A stretch of 34,862 nt of DNA, taken from NCBI GenBank assembly GCA_964607375.1, contig CAZSJY010000016.1:1-34862 (forward strand), read 5' to 3'. Shown here one piece after another: positions 18,023 to 26,102 of the stretch. The position numbers and the translations under genes were made by a program. The notes under the pieces are model-generated. The model was not told the origin of the DNA, did no database searches, and saw nothing but the letters and a program-made list of their open reading frames with translations. Source of the stretch: JACNLC01 sp964607375. Its GTDB lineage: Bacteria > Fidelibacterota > Marinisomatia > SCGC-AAA003-L08 > JACNLC01. Every line of letters begins with the position of its first letter. Within the stretch, counting starts at the first letter, position 1.

Positions 18023-18411
18023 ATTTGGATAAATGTAGCCGAGAGAAAAGGAAGTGACAGGCCGGCATTATGAATCCAACATAAGGCACCAAGTAAGCAA
18101 TGGCAGATACCATAAATAATAAGGGAAATTCCTCTCCCGAGATCAGCTTGACAAAATTGAGGGTCAAATGAGGTTAAATCAGATATTAGAAAAAGGCAAT
18201 TTTCAACAAAGTTTCTCTATCTTCCAAACCAAATCACCCAAGACCAAAGATTTATAACCAGACCAAATATAGTATCTTACTCTCAGCTCCATCCACCAAG
18301 AACATAGAATCCCAGTTAGTTGTTAAATTTAATGTGTATAATTGGTAGATTAGTTGTAAACTTTATTATGTGTTTTAAATTATTCTTAAACTAAATTAAA
18401 AGAGGGATAAA
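18023..18411 (+). other. 389-bp gene-free stretch, unexplained
   Basis: There is no ORF with a recognisable product on either strand. The first 150 bp (to about 18170) are less AT-rich than the surrounding spacers and contain small potential hairpins: TTATG/CATAA near 18068-18084 and TTGAC/GTCAA near 18148-18168. Around 18277-18297 there is a heptamer-like tract (TACTCTC, AGCTCCA, TCCACCA). A perfect TATAAT sits at 18337-18342 but lacks a well-spaced -35 box. The 3' part (18320-18405) is very AT-rich and probably contains the promoter of the LRR gene. AGAGGG just before 18412 is the likely ribosome-binding site. Confidence 0.5.
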
Positions 18412-19287
18412 ATGAAAACTACTAAACGAGTTCTTTATGTATTATTTATTCTATTGATATTATCAGTTGGGTGGGGACAGGATTGTATTGATGGTGTTGA
18501 AGTGGAGTTATGGGGTGAGTGTTATGATATAGAGGAGACTACTAGTTTAAATTTATCATATAGTGACCTCACAGGAGAAATACCACCAGGGATTGGGAAC
18601 CTGACGAATTTAACTTATTTGTCTTTATCTTATAACCAATTATCTGGAGAAATCCCAGAAGAGATAGGGAATCTGACGAATTTAACTGAGTTGAGGTTAT
18701 ATGATAACCAACTAACAGGCGAGGTCCCACCAGAGATTGGAAATCTTACAAATTTAAACTATTTGTCTTTATCTTCTAACCAACTCACAGGAGCAATCCC
18801 AGAAGAGATTGGGAACCTCGTGAATCTTGAAGGTTTGGGATTAACTTCTAACCAACTCACAGGAGAAATTCCACCAGAGATATGTAATCAAGGAGATAGT
18901 TCACCTTCATTATCAAACAACCAACTTTGTCCGCCATATCCAGAATGTCTATCTGAATATGATATTGGAGAACAAGATACAACCAACTGTTCATCAACAT
19001 CAATATCTGAACTATCACTTCCAATTGAATATAATTTACACCAACCATTTCCAAACCCATTTAATCCAACTACTACCATATCATTTACCATTCCCAATTC
19101 AGATATGGTGTCAGTTAAAGTTTACAATATCAATGGACAGTTAGTTGAAACAATGGTTGATGAATATTACAATGTTGGTGAATACACAATCAACTGGAAC
19201 GGCAATTCACAACCAAGTGGTGTGTATTTTGTTAGAATGGAAAGTGGTGAGTTTATTCAAACACAGAAAGTTGTATTGCTGAAGTGA
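18412..19287 (+). CDS. Secreted leucine-rich-repeat protein, plant-type LRR, with sorting tail
   Basis: Seen: signal peptide (1-22), then about five 24-residue LRRs (residues 44-160) of the form LxxLxLxxNxLTGxIPxxIGNLxxL. This is the plant-specific (RI-like) LRR subclass, which also occurs in some bacteria. A Cys-containing cap precedes the repeats and the C-x-x-x-x-P-E-C segment follows them. A type A sorting tail (PFPNPFNPTTTISFTIP, from 212) ends KVVLLK. Probably exported to the surface, where the LRR arc could bind protein or glycan partners; that role is inference. The gene stands alone between two gene-poor spacers. Confidence 0.9.
   Translation: MKTTKRVLYVLFILLILSVGWGQDCIDGVEVELWGECYDIEETTSLNLSYSDLTGEIPPGIGNLTNLTYLSLSYNQLSGEIPEEIGNLTNLTELRLYDNQLTGEVPPEIGNLTNLNYLSLSSNQLTGAIPEEIGNLVNLEGLGLTSNQLTGEIPPEICNQGDSSPSLSNNQLCPPYPECLSEYDIGEQDTTNCSSTSISELSLPIEYNLHQPFPNPFNPTTTISFTIPNSDMVSVKVYNINGQLVETMVDEYYNVGEYTINWNGNSQPSGVYFVRMESGEFIQTQKVVLLK
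18541..18891 (+). repeat. Tandem 72-bp coding repeats (LRR units)
   Basis: About five consecutive 72-bp units encode the LRRs. Cores such as ACCAACT-ACAGG and GAGATTGG-AA-CT recur in phase, while third positions differ between copies. This indicates older internal duplication rather than very recent expansion. Confidence 0.85.
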
Positions 19288-19559
19288 TTAGAGATTGTTA
19301 ATGTTCTAGATATTGTGTTTATTGTTGGTATAATTTTTGGTGAATAACCAACGCCAATTAAACAACTTATCATAAAACCCATTGTCAACCATCTATTTCA
19401 GGTCACCAGTTCTCCACATACCACATTCACTGTTTTGTTGTCGTTTTTACTGTAAATAAATTATTTATTAGTAAACGCGGAATCAAGTTTCTTTCTTAAA
19501 ACTCTTTGTTTTTTCATTATTGAGTTTGTATTATTTGCAATGAAATTTAGTGGTACAAA
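19288..19559 (+). other. Spacer before the channel gene
   Basis: 272 bp without an ORF or recognisable RNA. The 3' half is AT-rich and T-tract-rich, and presumably holds the promoter for the channel/cyclic-nucleotide-binding pair. No clear terminator for the LRR gene is visible. Confidence 0.4.
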
Positions 19560-20699
19560 ATGACTATCAGTCGATTGAAATATAGGTTGTTACTTATTTT
19601 ATCAAATCCGATAATTAAGGTTTTGGGATTTCTGTGTGTAGTTTGGATTATCGGAGCAGTAGGAATATTGTATTTAGAGGCTGATGAACAAACAGAATTT
19701 TCCGATATCAAAAATACACTTTGGTGGACTATTGTAACAATGACGACTGTTGGTTATGGAGATATGGCTCCAACAGGTGATTATAGTAGGATATTGGCTG
19801 TATTCATTATGTTAACGGGAATTTCTCTAACCGCACTTATCACAGGAACAATTTCATCTATTTTTGTAACTCGAAAAATCAGAGAGGGGAGAGGTTTGGA
19901 AACACTAATAATTAAAGATCATATTGTAATCTGTGGATGGAATCCGAATATTGAAAAGGTACTAGATTCATTAACAACTCTCTCAGATCCAAAGGATACT
20001 CGAATTGCAATGGTAAACGAGTTATCTGAAGATCAGAATAGCGGAATTATGGCTAAATTCAGTGATATAAAAGTGAAGTATGTTCGAGGTGATTATTCCC
20101 GAGAAACGATTTTGAAAAAAGCTAATATCCAAAATGCCAAAGCAGCACTTGTTATTTCTGATGATAGCACTGCGAGCGAAGACAGAAAAACAATTCTATC
20201 AGTGTTGACGATTAAAAATATTGCTCCTGATCTAAAAGTAATTGCACATGTAACAAGCAGAGAAAATATTACGCATCTAAAACGAGCTAAAGCAGATGAA
20301 ATTATTACAAGTGACAATTTCGATTCATTTATGGCAGCAACACACATCGTTGAACCCGGTGTCCCGCAAACCTTAAATAGTATGATTAATTCTCATTCTT
20401 CCCATCGGTTGAGAAGCAAGAAAATTCCGTTACAATACATCGGTAAAACTTTTGAAGATTTGTTTGATTACTATCGAGATAAGCATAATTGGATATGTGT
20501 CGGTTTATTTGATGAAGAAGAAAAAATTGGAATTACAGATTTTCTCTCTGCTGATACATCAAATTTAGATGCATTTATTGAACGGAAGTTAAAGGAAGCC
20601 GGACATTCATTGGCCCAAGAAAGTAAGGTTTCAGTTTTCCTTAATCCTGATAGAGATCACATTATCAAAAAAGGGGAAGGAGCGATAATTATACCATAA
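19560..20699 (+). CDS. Potassium channel with RCK (TrkA-N) domain
   Basis: An inner-membrane two-TM K+ channel. Seen: TM1 (about 20-39), a pore helix and selectivity filter M-T-T-V-G-Y-G-D (61-68), TM2 (about 78-104), then a cytoplasmic RCK domain beginning HIVICGWNPN (121-130). The GWNPN form of the nucleotide-binding loop is typical of prokaryotic channel RCK domains rather than Trk transporters. The C-terminal part (about 265-379) fits a second RCK/TrkA-C-type lobe. The protein resembles MthK/Kch-type channels. Its stop (20697-20699) overlaps the ATG of a cyclic-nucleotide-binding protein by one base, so the two are probably made together. Confidence 0.9.
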   Translation: MTISRLKYRLLLILSNPIIKVLGFLCVVWIIGAVGILYLEADEQTEFSDIKNTLWWTIVTMTTVGYGDMAPTGDYSRILAVFIMLTGISLTALITGTISSIFVTRKIREGRGLETLIIKDHIVICGWNPNIEKVLDSLTTLSDPKDTRIAMVNELSEDQNSGIMAKFSDIKVKYVRGDYSRETILKKANIQNAKAALVISDDSTASEDRKTILSVLTIKNIAPDLKVIAHVTSRENITHLKRAKADEIITSDNFDSFMAATHIVEPGVPQTLNSMINSHSSHRLRSKKIPLQYIGKTFEDLFDYYRDKHNWICVGLFDEEEKIGITDFLSADTSNLDAFIERKLKEAGHSLAQESKVSVFLNPDRDHIIKKGEGAIIIP

Positions 20700-21208
20700 T
20701 GAAAGTTGATGTTGAAAAATTAAAGTCATATCGAATTTTCGATAACTTAGAAGATGAGATTGTTAATAAGTTTCTACAGAAACTTAACCATAAAACAATT
20801 CCAAAAAATGGTACGATCATCAAAGAAGGAGAAGACGGAGATTCTCTTATTTTCCTTTTAGATGGTGAAGCTAGTATTTCGCAAGTTTTAACGCTAATGA
20901 CTAATAGACATAGAGAAGATACTCGTGAAAAGGAAGTCAAAAAAATATCAGCCAAAGACTTTCCGGTATTTGGAGAAATTTCACTTTTTAGTGATAATGA
21001 AAGTAGATCAGCAACCATCACCGCTTTAACTGATTGCCATATTGGTATATTGATGGAAGTAGATTTCTTCTCTATTTGCCAATCACACCCTGAAATTGGT
21101 TACAGAATTTTACGAAATCTAGCTAAAATCATTAGTAACCATCTCATTAAAGCTAACAAGGATATTTTAAAACTTACTACTGCTTTCAGTTTGATATTGG
21201 AGAAGTAA
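20699..21208 (+). CDS. Stand-alone cyclic-nucleotide-binding domain protein
   Basis: A 169-aa single CNB (CAP-ED) domain with no DNA-binding domain attached. Seen: IKEGEDGDSLIFLLDGEASI (41-60) for the beta roll, and a phosphate-binding cassette F-G-E-I-S-L-F (91-97) followed by R103-S-A-T. E93 and R103 occupy the positions that bind ribose and cyclic phosphate in CAP, so real cNMP binding is plausible. A variable loop (65-85) is charged. It is translationally coupled to the K+ channel, suggesting it is that channel's regulatory subunit (inference). Confidence 0.88.
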   Translation: MKVDVEKLKSYRIFDNLEDEIVNKFLQKLNHKTIPKNGTIIKEGEDGDSLIFLLDGEASISQVLTLMTNRHREDTREKEVKKISAKDFPVFGEISLFSDNESRSATITALTDCHIGILMEVDFFSICQSHPEIGYRILRNLAKIISNHLIKANKDILKLTTAFSLILEK

Positions 21209-21220
21209 AAGCATATAAGT

Positions 21221-21310
21221 ATCAGGATAGTCAGGATTTTAGGATTAACATTTTAAAACAGAAAATTAACCTGAAATCTGATAATTAGAAATCCTATAAA
21301 TCTTGATTCA
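21221..21310 (+). repeat. Imperfect inverted repeat built on AGGATT
   Basis: 21221-21240 (ATCAGGATAGTCAGGATTTT) and the reverse complement of 21288-21307 match at 14 of 20 positions, and AGGATT/AATCCT words recur between them. The stretch fills nearly all of the gap between the CNB protein and the Na/Pi transporter. It looks like an eroded palindromic intergenic repeat. It may still form a hairpin at the end of the channel/CNB transcript. Confidence 0.55.
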
Positions 21311-21325
21311 GAAAAAAAATATTAA

Positions 21326-23107
21326 TTGAGTAAATTATTTAAAATACTAACAACCATCTTTATCTTATCAGAGATTACTCTTGCGAGTGAATTGAACGAC
21401 CATTCCATCCATTGGGGATGGTTGATTGTGGGATTGCTTGGTGGATTATCGCTGTTCCTTTATGGAATTGATAAAATGAGCTCCGGCATGAAAAAAACTG
21501 CTGGTAACAGGATGCGTTCAATATTAGCTGCTCTATCCAAAAATAGACTAGTAGCATTGTTCGTTGGAGCTTTTGTAACTATGGTTATTCAATCGTCAAG
21601 TGCAACAACTGTAATGTTAGTGAGTTTTGTTCAAGCACAATTGATGAATTATGTACAAACAATTGGCATAATACTTGGTGCAAACATCGGAACTACTGTT
21701 ACTGCTCAACTTATTGCTTTCAAATTGACTGATTTTGCTTTGGTGATGGTGACAGCGGGTTTCGCGTTAACACTATTTTCTAGAAAAGAATCCACAAAAC
21801 ATCTTGGCGAAGCATTGTTGGGTTTTGGTATTTTATTCTTCGGAATGAAATTGATGTGTGATGCGATGAAACCACTTAGGTCATATGAACCATTTATCGA
21901 GATGATGAAAGGTTTAGAAAATCCATTTCTTGGATTATTACTTGGGACAATCTTTACTGCCCTTATACAAAGTAGTAGTGCGTTTACTGGAATAGTGATA
22001 GTTTTAGCTCAACAGGGATTGCTGCCACTAGAATCAGGAATTCCACTAATTTTGGGTGCAAATATTGGAACTTGTGTTACTGCTGGATTAGCAAGTATTG
22101 GAACAAACCGAGAAGCGAAACGGGTTGCATTAGTCCATGTAATATTTAATGCTAGCGGGGCTATCTTATTTTTCTTTTTTATTCCTTACCTAACGGAATT
22201 TGTAAAATGGATTTCACCTGTAAGTGTTGAAAGTGGAAGTTCAAAACTTGCTTTAGAAGTTCCGCGTCAGATTGCAAATGCACACACAATATTCAATGTT
22301 GCAGTTGCAATTATCTTTTTACCGTTATCTCATTTGTTTTCAAGGATAATAATCAAATTATTCCCAATCAAAGGTCGTGAGAAAAAGACTGAATTTACAC
22401 TAATATTTCTTGATAAGAATATCACTACACCAGCAATTTCTATTGATCTTGCACGAGCAGAGATATCTCGAATGGCTGGAATTTTACGCGAAATGTTGGG
22501 AAGTATAATAAAACCTTTTATCAATAAATCTTTGTTGAAGGAATACCATTCACAATCTGAAGTTGCTCAAGAAATTAGATTAAAAGAAAAATCTACAGAT
22601 TTTCTCGAGGAGAATATCTCAAAATATCTTATTTCTATCAGCAGTAAAGGACTAAATTCCCATCAATCAGATGAAGTTTATGCCTTGATGTCAATCACAA
22701 AAGATATGGAAAGTGTTGGAGATGTGATTGACAAAAATATGCTTCCATTAATTTTGAAGAAACAGTCTTTAAAATTGGATTTTTCTGACGAAGGGAAAAA
22801 CGAATTGCAAATTTATCACGAAAAAGTGTGTAAGCAAATCAGCAGAATTAGAGAAGCATTAAAAGAACCAAAATTTGAGGATGCTAAAAAGATACTATAT
22901 AAGAAGAAAAAATACAGTAAACTTGAATCTGATTTCCGAAGAAAACATATGAAGAGAGTACAGAAAGAAATAACCGAATCTATCGAAACTCGTGAAATCC
23001 ACTTAGAACTTATAGACTTGCTCAAACAGATTAATGTATATGCTGGAAATATCGCCAAAACAATGATGAATGCAGGAATCAGAGATAGTGGTAGTATGCA
23101 GCAGTAG
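21326..23107 (+). CDS. Na+/phosphate cotransporter family protein with PhoU-like C-terminus
   Basis: An inner-membrane sodium-dependent phosphate (NptA/PNaS) family transporter. Seen: two inverted QSSSA signature repeats (residues 89-93 and 215-219), each followed by LGANIGT (117-123 and the second copy in LILGANIGTCVTAG), multiple TM segments (about 30-345), and a C-terminal alpha-helical PhoU-like region (about 370-585). The start appears to be TTG 21326, giving MSKLFKILTTIFILSE. No in-frame ATG lies before TM1, so the TTG is favoured although its ribosome-binding site is weak. 593 aa is standard for the two-domain form. Substrate (phosphate versus other anion) is by family only. Confidence 0.88.
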   Translation: MSKLFKILTTIFILSEITLASELNDHSIHWGWLIVGLLGGLSLFLYGIDKMSSGMKKTAGNRMRSILAALSKNRLVALFVGAFVTMVIQSSSATTVMLVSFVQAQLMNYVQTIGIILGANIGTTVTAQLIAFKLTDFALVMVTAGFALTLFSRKESTKHLGEALLGFGILFFGMKLMCDAMKPLRSYEPFIEMMKGLENPFLGLLLGTIFTALIQSSSAFTGIVIVLAQQGLLPLESGIPLILGANIGTCVTAGLASIGTNREAKRVALVHVIFNASGAILFFFFIPYLTEFVKWISPVSVESGSSKLALEVPRQIANAHTIFNVAVAIIFLPLSHLFSRIIIKLFPIKGREKKTEFTLIFLDKNITTPAISIDLARAEISRMAGILREMLGSIIKPFINKSLLKEYHSQSEVAQEIRLKEKSTDFLEENISKYLISISSKGLNSHQSDEVYALMSITKDMESVGDVIDKNMLPLILKKQSLKLDFSDEGKNELQIYHEKVCKQISRIREALKEPKFEDAKKILYKKKKYSKLESDFRRKHMKRVQKEITESIETREIHLELIDLLKQINVYAGNIAKTMMNAGIRDSGSMQQ

Positions 23108-23329
23108 TAAATAGAAATGAGAATTTCTATATTCTAATCCAATATCCAGCATCAAGTACTTATCTTGTCACGTCTCGATTCTTAATATTCGAATATCGAA
23201 TCCAATATTTTCACCCATAATTTATTTTTCATTTATCATTTCAGTATAAAATTCCTTAAGTTTCATTCCGAGATAACTTCTCAAATTACTTCAATTGATT
23301 AACTCAAAATTAAACTCCGAGGTTTGAAA
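23108..23329 (+). other. Spacer with a diverged 7-bp-periodic tract
   Basis: No ORF. At 23135-23162 four consecutive heptamers read TAATCCA, ATATCCA, GCATCAA, GTACTTA. The last three align in order with the closing units of the 7-bp minisatellite at 32313-32383. The rest is AT-rich and should contain the pyrG promoter. Confidence 0.5.
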
Positions 23330-24967
23330 ATGGTGAAAAAACAGCCAGTTAAATATATTTTTGTTTTCGGTGGAGTACTATCAGGTTTAGGAAAAGGTAT
23401 AGTGGCATCTTCACTTGGATATCTTTTAGAATCACGCGGATATCGAGTAACTATCCAAAAACTTGACCCATATCTCAATGTTGACCCAGGTACTATGAAT
23501 CCGTATCAACACGGTGAAGTATTCGTATTGGATGATGGCTCAGAAACTGACCTCGATTTAGGTCATTATGAACGCTTCATAGATGAATCAATGAGTGAGA
23601 TGAATACTACATCTTCGGGTCGAGTTTATTGGAATGTTTTGGAGAGAGAACGACGAGGAGATTATCTCGGTGAGACGATTCAAGTCATTCCTCATATTAC
23701 CGATGAAATCAAAAAACGAATAAAGGCAGTAAATCCGAGAAGGAAATTTGATTTTGTCATAACAGAAGTTGGTGGAACTGTAGGAGATATTGAAGGTCAA
23801 CCATTTTATGAAGCGATTCGTCAACTTTGTTTAGAGATTGGAGACCAAAATCATTTGGTTATCCACACAACTTTGCTTCCATTTATAAACGCTGCTGGTG
23901 AAATGAAAACCAAACCTACACAGCATAGTGTAATGCGACTTCGAGAAATCGGATTTCAACCAGATTTGATTGTTTGTAGAACGGAAGATAATCATCATTT
24001 ATCTAACAAATTGAAAAAGAAAATTGGATTATTCTGCAATGTTGAAACCGATAATGTGTTTGAATCTCCTGATGTCAAAACGATTTATGAAATTCCGCTG
24101 GTTTTGCACAAACAGGAATTTGATTCTATAATACTAAATCGTCTTGGAATTGATGAATCTCCGGAACATAAGAATATTGAATATCTGCAAGAATTCATTC
24201 AGCGATATAAGAATCCAGAACATACTATTACTATTGCGATGTGCGGAAAATATAATAGTCTGCACGATGCGTATAAAAGTATTTTGGAAGCGTTTATTCA
24301 CGCAGGAGTTGAGAATAACGCAAGTGTTCAAGTAAAATGGGTTGATACAGAAAAAATTGAAGAACTCGACGATGTTTCACAAGAATATAATGATGTTGAT
24401 GGAATTTTGATTCCAGGCGGTTTTGGTGATAGAGGAATTGAGGGAAAAATATTATCTTCGCAATTTGCTCGGGAAAATGGGATTCCGTTTTTTGGAATCT
24501 GCCTTGGGTTACAATGCGCAGTAATTGATTTTGCTCGGAATGTCTGTGAAATGAACAAAGCAAACAGCACAGAATTTATTAAAACTGCTCAACCTGTGAT
24601 TGATTTGATACATGGTCAAAAAAATGTAACCAAAAAAGGTGCAACTATGCGTTTGGGATCTTATGCTTGTGATGTAATATCCAGCACGAATGCGTCTCGC
24701 GCTTACGGAAAGAGAAAAATCGAAGAACGCCATCGCCATCGCTATGAAGTAAACAATAAATATCGTGATAAACTTGAAAAATGCGGATTGATATTTAGTG
24801 GTGTTAATCAGGATTTAGGCCTTGTTGAAATGATTGAAATTCCCAAACATCCGTGGTTTGTAGGAGTTCAATTTCATCCTGAGCTTAAAAGTCGTGTAGT
24901 GAAAGCACATCCTTTATTCAGAGAATTTATTTCAGCCGCCGTAAATTATCGCAATGGAAAAAGCTGA
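23330..24967 (+). CDS. pyrG: CTP synthase
   Basis: Makes CTP from UTP, ATP and glutamine. Seen: the synthetase domain start KYIFVFGGVLSGLGKG with the P-loop-like G-L-G-K-G, QKLDPYLNVDPGTM, and the GHYERF motif. The C-terminal class I glutamine amidotransferase has GICLGLQ with nucleophile C391 and the late H-x-E as FHPELKSR. 545 aa from ATG 23330. I prefer ATG 23330 over the upstream in-frame TTG 23324 because GAGG (23319-23322) is 7 bp from the ATG but only 1 bp from the TTG. The last 14 bp overlap kdsC. Confidence 0.97.
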   Translation: MVKKQPVKYIFVFGGVLSGLGKGIVASSLGYLLESRGYRVTIQKLDPYLNVDPGTMNPYQHGEVFVLDDGSETDLDLGHYERFIDESMSEMNTTSSGRVYWNVLERERRGDYLGETIQVIPHITDEIKKRIKAVNPRRKFDFVITEVGGTVGDIEGQPFYEAIRQLCLEIGDQNHLVIHTTLLPFINAAGEMKTKPTQHSVMRLREIGFQPDLIVCRTEDNHHLSNKLKKKIGLFCNVETDNVFESPDVKTIYEIPLVLHKQEFDSIILNRLGIDESPEHKNIEYLQEFIQRYKNPEHTITIAMCGKYNSLHDAYKSILEAFIHAGVENNASVQVKWVDTEKIEELDDVSQEYNDVDGILIPGGFGDRGIEGKILSSQFARENGIPFFGICLGLQCAVIDFARNVCEMNKANSTEFIKTAQPVIDLIHGQKNVTKKGATMRLGSYACDVISSTNASRAYGKRKIEERHRHRYEVNNKYRDKLEKCGLIFSGVNQDLGLVEMIEIPKHPWFVGVQFHPELKSRVVKAHPLFREFISAAVNYRNGKS

Positions 24968-25499
24968 CTTTTCAAACAAAATCAATAAGATTAAACTTAT
25001 AATTTCGGATGTTGACGGCGTTCTGACTGATGGAACCATTCACATTCACACGGATGGGAGTGAATCCAAACAATTTACAGTTCACGATGGAGCTGGTTCG
25101 GCCACATCACGAATTGCAGGAATACCGATTGCGTTACTTTCTGGCAGATATTCCGAAGCGACAACCATTCGTGCAAAAGAGATGGGAATCAAACATTGTT
25201 TTCAAGGGAAATTAAATAAAATTGAAGATTATTTTGAATTGTGCAAAATTTATGATGTGTCACCTAAGGAGGTGGCATATATCGGAGATGGACTAATTGA
25301 TATTCCTGCAATGGAAAAAAGCGGGGTTGTGTTTTCTCCACCAAATTCACACCCTATAATTTTGGAAATGGCAGATGTTATCACCAAAAGAAGTGGCGGA
25401 ACTGGTGTTTTACAGGAAGTAGTGGAATTTATACTCAAAGGGCAAAATCGCTACGACAAGGCACTTGCCAAAATGAGAAAAGAAGTTTATAAAGGTTGA
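24954..25499 (+). CDS. kdsC: 3-deoxy-D-manno-octulosonate 8-phosphate phosphatase
   Basis: A HAD-superfamily phosphatase that releases KDO from KDO-8-P for the LPS inner core. Seen: ISDVDGVLTDG with catalytic D19 and D21, LLSGRYSEAT (motif II region), KLNKIEDY with the motif III Lys, YIGDGLIDIPAM (motif IV) and RSGGTGVLQEVVEF, the KdsC-type C-terminal loop. 181 aa is the normal cap-less size. It overlaps pyrG by 14 bp and lptC by 4 bp (TTGA). The LPS neighbours support KdsC over other C0-type HAD phosphatases. Confidence 0.92.
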   Translation: MEKADFSNKINKIKLIISDVDGVLTDGTIHIHTDGSESKQFTVHDGAGSATSRIAGIPIALLSGRYSEATTIRAKEMGIKHCFQGKLNKIEDYFELCKIYDVSPKEVAYIGDGLIDIPAMEKSGVVFSPPNSHPIILEMADVITKRSGGTGVLQEVVEFILKGQNRYDKALAKMRKEVYKG

Positions 25500-26026
25500 A
25501 GTATTATTTTATTATAATTTTGATTTTATCGGTATTCTGTTGCACTAAAACTGAAGCTGACAATTTACCAAACATAGGTGAAAAGATATTGAAAGATCAC
25601 GAAATTATTGAACCACAAATTGTGGTTACAAGAAAAAATAGAACTGTAATAAATGTAACATCTGAAAAGTTAGAGAAAAACAATAATGAAGATGCGTTAC
25701 TCTCCGATAATGTTGTTGCAGATTTCTTTGATGAAGATGGAAATCATTCGAGTTTAATGCTGTCTGATTCTGCTATGATTAATGAAAGTGCAAATAATTT
25801 TGAAGCATTCAGTAATGTGGTTGTAATTTCCGATAGTGGACTAACTCTGCGAACAGAGAGATTGTTTTGGGATAATCGATATAGACTAATTACATCAAAA
25901 GATTCTGTTTTGTTTACCACGGAAGATAAGGATACATTACAAGGCATAGGATTTGAGTCAGATATGGATTTATCAAATTGGAAAATTCTAAAACCTACGG
26001 GAGTAACAGGGAGAATGATTAAATAA
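25496..26026 (+). CDS. lptC: LPS export protein LptC (TTG start)
   Basis: LptC couples the LptB2FG transporter to the periplasmic LPS bridge. Seen: one N-terminal hydrophobic segment (FIIILILSVFCC) followed directly by a Cys pair, which could be a non-canonical lipobox. A jellyroll-like beta domain runs from about residue 42: VTSEKLEKN, ALLSDNVVADFFDEDG and SNVVVISDSGLTLRTERLFWD, with the typical repeated rise-and-turn pattern of LptC/OstA folds. Start is TTG 25496, overlapping the kdsC stop. 176 aa. Similarity is by pattern and context; LptC is poorly conserved. Confidence 0.82.
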   Translation: MKYYFIIILILSVFCCTKTEADNLPNIGEKILKDHEIIEPQIVVTRKNRTVINVTSEKLEKNNNEDALLSDNVVADFFDEDGNHSSLMLSDSAMINESANNFEAFSNVVVISDSGLTLRTERLFWDNRYRLITSKDSVLFTTEDKDTLQGIGFESDMDLSNWKILKPTGVTGRMIK

Positions 26027-26102
26027 GAAAGAAACCGGAGTCCGGATACTGGAGAAAGGATTACGAGACTCCTTACTCACAGCTCAAAGCTCCAAGCTAA
26101 TT

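Noticed and set aside
18085..18115. Weak resemblance to the SRP RNA apical loop (AAGTAAGCAATGGCAGAT compared with the bacterial GGAAGGAAGCA region)
   Set aside because: The GGAA tetraloop and its closing pairs are missing and no surrounding stem can be drawn.
18337..18342. Perfect TATAAT as a -10 box for the LRR gene
   Set aside because: No -35-like hexamer at suitable spacing, and such words are frequent by chance in AT-rich spacers; FCB promoters use a different -7 element.
19332..19347. AATTTTTGGTGAATAA repeated at 32530-32545, possible shared regulatory element
   Set aside because: A single 16-bp AT-rich match across 35 kb is compatible with chance, and the positions relative to genes differ.
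23324..23329. TTG 23324 as the pyrG start
   Set aside because: It lies 1 bp from the GAGG ribosome-binding site; ATG 23330 has proper 7-bp spacing.
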